Origin: Pseudomonadota bacterium | GTDB taxonomy: Bacteria; Pseudomonadota; Gammaproteobacteria; Burkholderiales; Rhodocyclaceae | DNA: 6,412 bases | Assembly (NCBI GenBank): GCA_021811225.1 | Contig: JAJZPJ010000101.1 | Location: 1-6,412, forward strand | Direction of reading: 5' to 3' | In this document: one piece after another, positions 6,203 to 6,412 of the stretch | Position numbering within the stretch: position 1 is the first letter of the stretch | Layout: every line of letters begins with the position of its first letter | Notes under the pieces: model-generated | Databases searched by the model: none | What the model saw: the letters and a program-made list of their open reading frames with translations, nothing else | What the model was told of the DNA's origin: nothing | Translations under genes and position numbers: made by a program

Positions 6203-6231
6203 TTGGCGACGAGGCGACCCGCTGTTACACT
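6203..6231 (+). promoter_or_regulatory. Sigma70-type promoter for the exported basic protein gene
   Basis: TTGGCG at 6203-6208 (-35, four of six), a 17-base spacer, and TACACT at 6226-6231 (-10, four of six) preceded by an extended TG-T at 6223-6225. The start site would be near 6238, giving a leader of about 32 bases with GGAG at 6257-6260. This is the best-formed promoter in the window and indicates that the gene at 6270 is transcribed separately from maeB and the patatin gene. Confidence 0.6.
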
Positions 6232-6269
6232 GCCCGTCAGGCTGGAATTCGGTTTTGGAGAATAAGCAT

Positions 6270-6412
6270 ATGAAAAAGATCACGATGCTGCTGCTGATGG
6301 CGGTCGGTCTGACGATAGGCGTCGGTCCGGGGGTTGCGGAAGCGGCGCACAGACCGGCCGTGATCAAGAAACATCGTTATGCGAAGAAGCACTTTCATGC
6401 GAGGAAGTACTT
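6270..6412 (+). CDS. Exported small basic His/Lys/Tyr-rich protein (partial)
   Basis: Only the first 47 codons are in the window; the 3' end lies beyond the edge. The start is secure: GGAG at 6257-6260 lies nine bases before the ATG. The N-terminus is a classical Sec signal peptide: MKK, a hydrophobic core (ITMLLLMAVGLTIGVG), and a likely cleavage site at about VAEA-AHR (after residue 25 or 26). The visible mature part is short on acidic residues and rich in His, Lys, Arg and Tyr (KKHRYAKKHFHARKY). I do not recognise a family. The composition would suit metal binding or contact with polyanions such as nucleic acid, polyphosphate or lipopolysaccharide, but that is only composition-based inference. 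It is probably periplasmic or secreted. Confidence 0.75.
   Translation, partial: MKKITMLLLMAVGLTIGVGPGVAEAAHRPAVIKKHRYAKKHFHARKY

Overview
This is a GC-rich chromosomal window from a proteobacterium, most likely a betaproteobacterium. The best clues are a lysine/alanine/proline-rich histone H1-like protein ending in an LNPAAAWPFPTG-type tail, a GTP-dependent PEP carboxykinase, and a MaeB-type malic enzyme with a phosphotransacetylase-like C-terminal half. A Rhodocyclales-like relative fits, but this is inferred from memory of protein families and not from a search. No phage, transposon, CRISPR, tRNA or rRNA sequence was recognised.

Layout. (1) 61-495 (+): a 144-residue histone H1-like nucleoid protein built on six in-frame 30-bp repeats. 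(2) 496-620: a short convergent gap with three GC-rich hairpins, one of them a plausible terminator for the first gene. (3) 621-2459 (-): pckG, GTP-type PEP carboxykinase, 612 residues, intact. (4) 2460-2728: a 269-bp divergent regulatory region with a candidate extended -10 promoter for pckG, a 7-bp-arm inverted repeat in its leader, and a weaker -10-like box towards the malic enzyme gene. (5) 2729-5017 (+): maeB, 762 residues. (6) 5017-6147 (+): a patatin-like lipid acyl hydrolase of 376 residues whose ATG overlaps the maeB stop codon, so the two genes almost certainly share one message. (7) 6148-6269: an AT-rich gap with a hairpin over the patatin stop codon and a well-formed sigma70-type promoter. 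(8) 6270 to the window end (+): the start of a small exported, basic, His/Lys/Tyr-rich protein, cut off by the edge.

How it fits together. pckG (oxaloacetate + GTP to PEP + CO2) and maeB (malate to pyruvate + CO2 + NADPH) both withdraw C4 acids from the TCA cycle. Their back-to-back placement suggests coordinated control of gluconeogenic and NADPH-producing flux during growth on organic acids or acetate. The C-terminal half of MaeB is expected to act as an acetyl-CoA-responsive regulatory domain. The tight coupling of a patatin-like lipase to maeB is unexplained.

The window is mostly ordinary core genome. I see no convincing undescribed multi-gene system. The items most worth a second look are the divergent pckG/maeB control region, the maeB-patatin coupling, the near-identical repeats in the histone-like gene, and the truncated exported basic protein.
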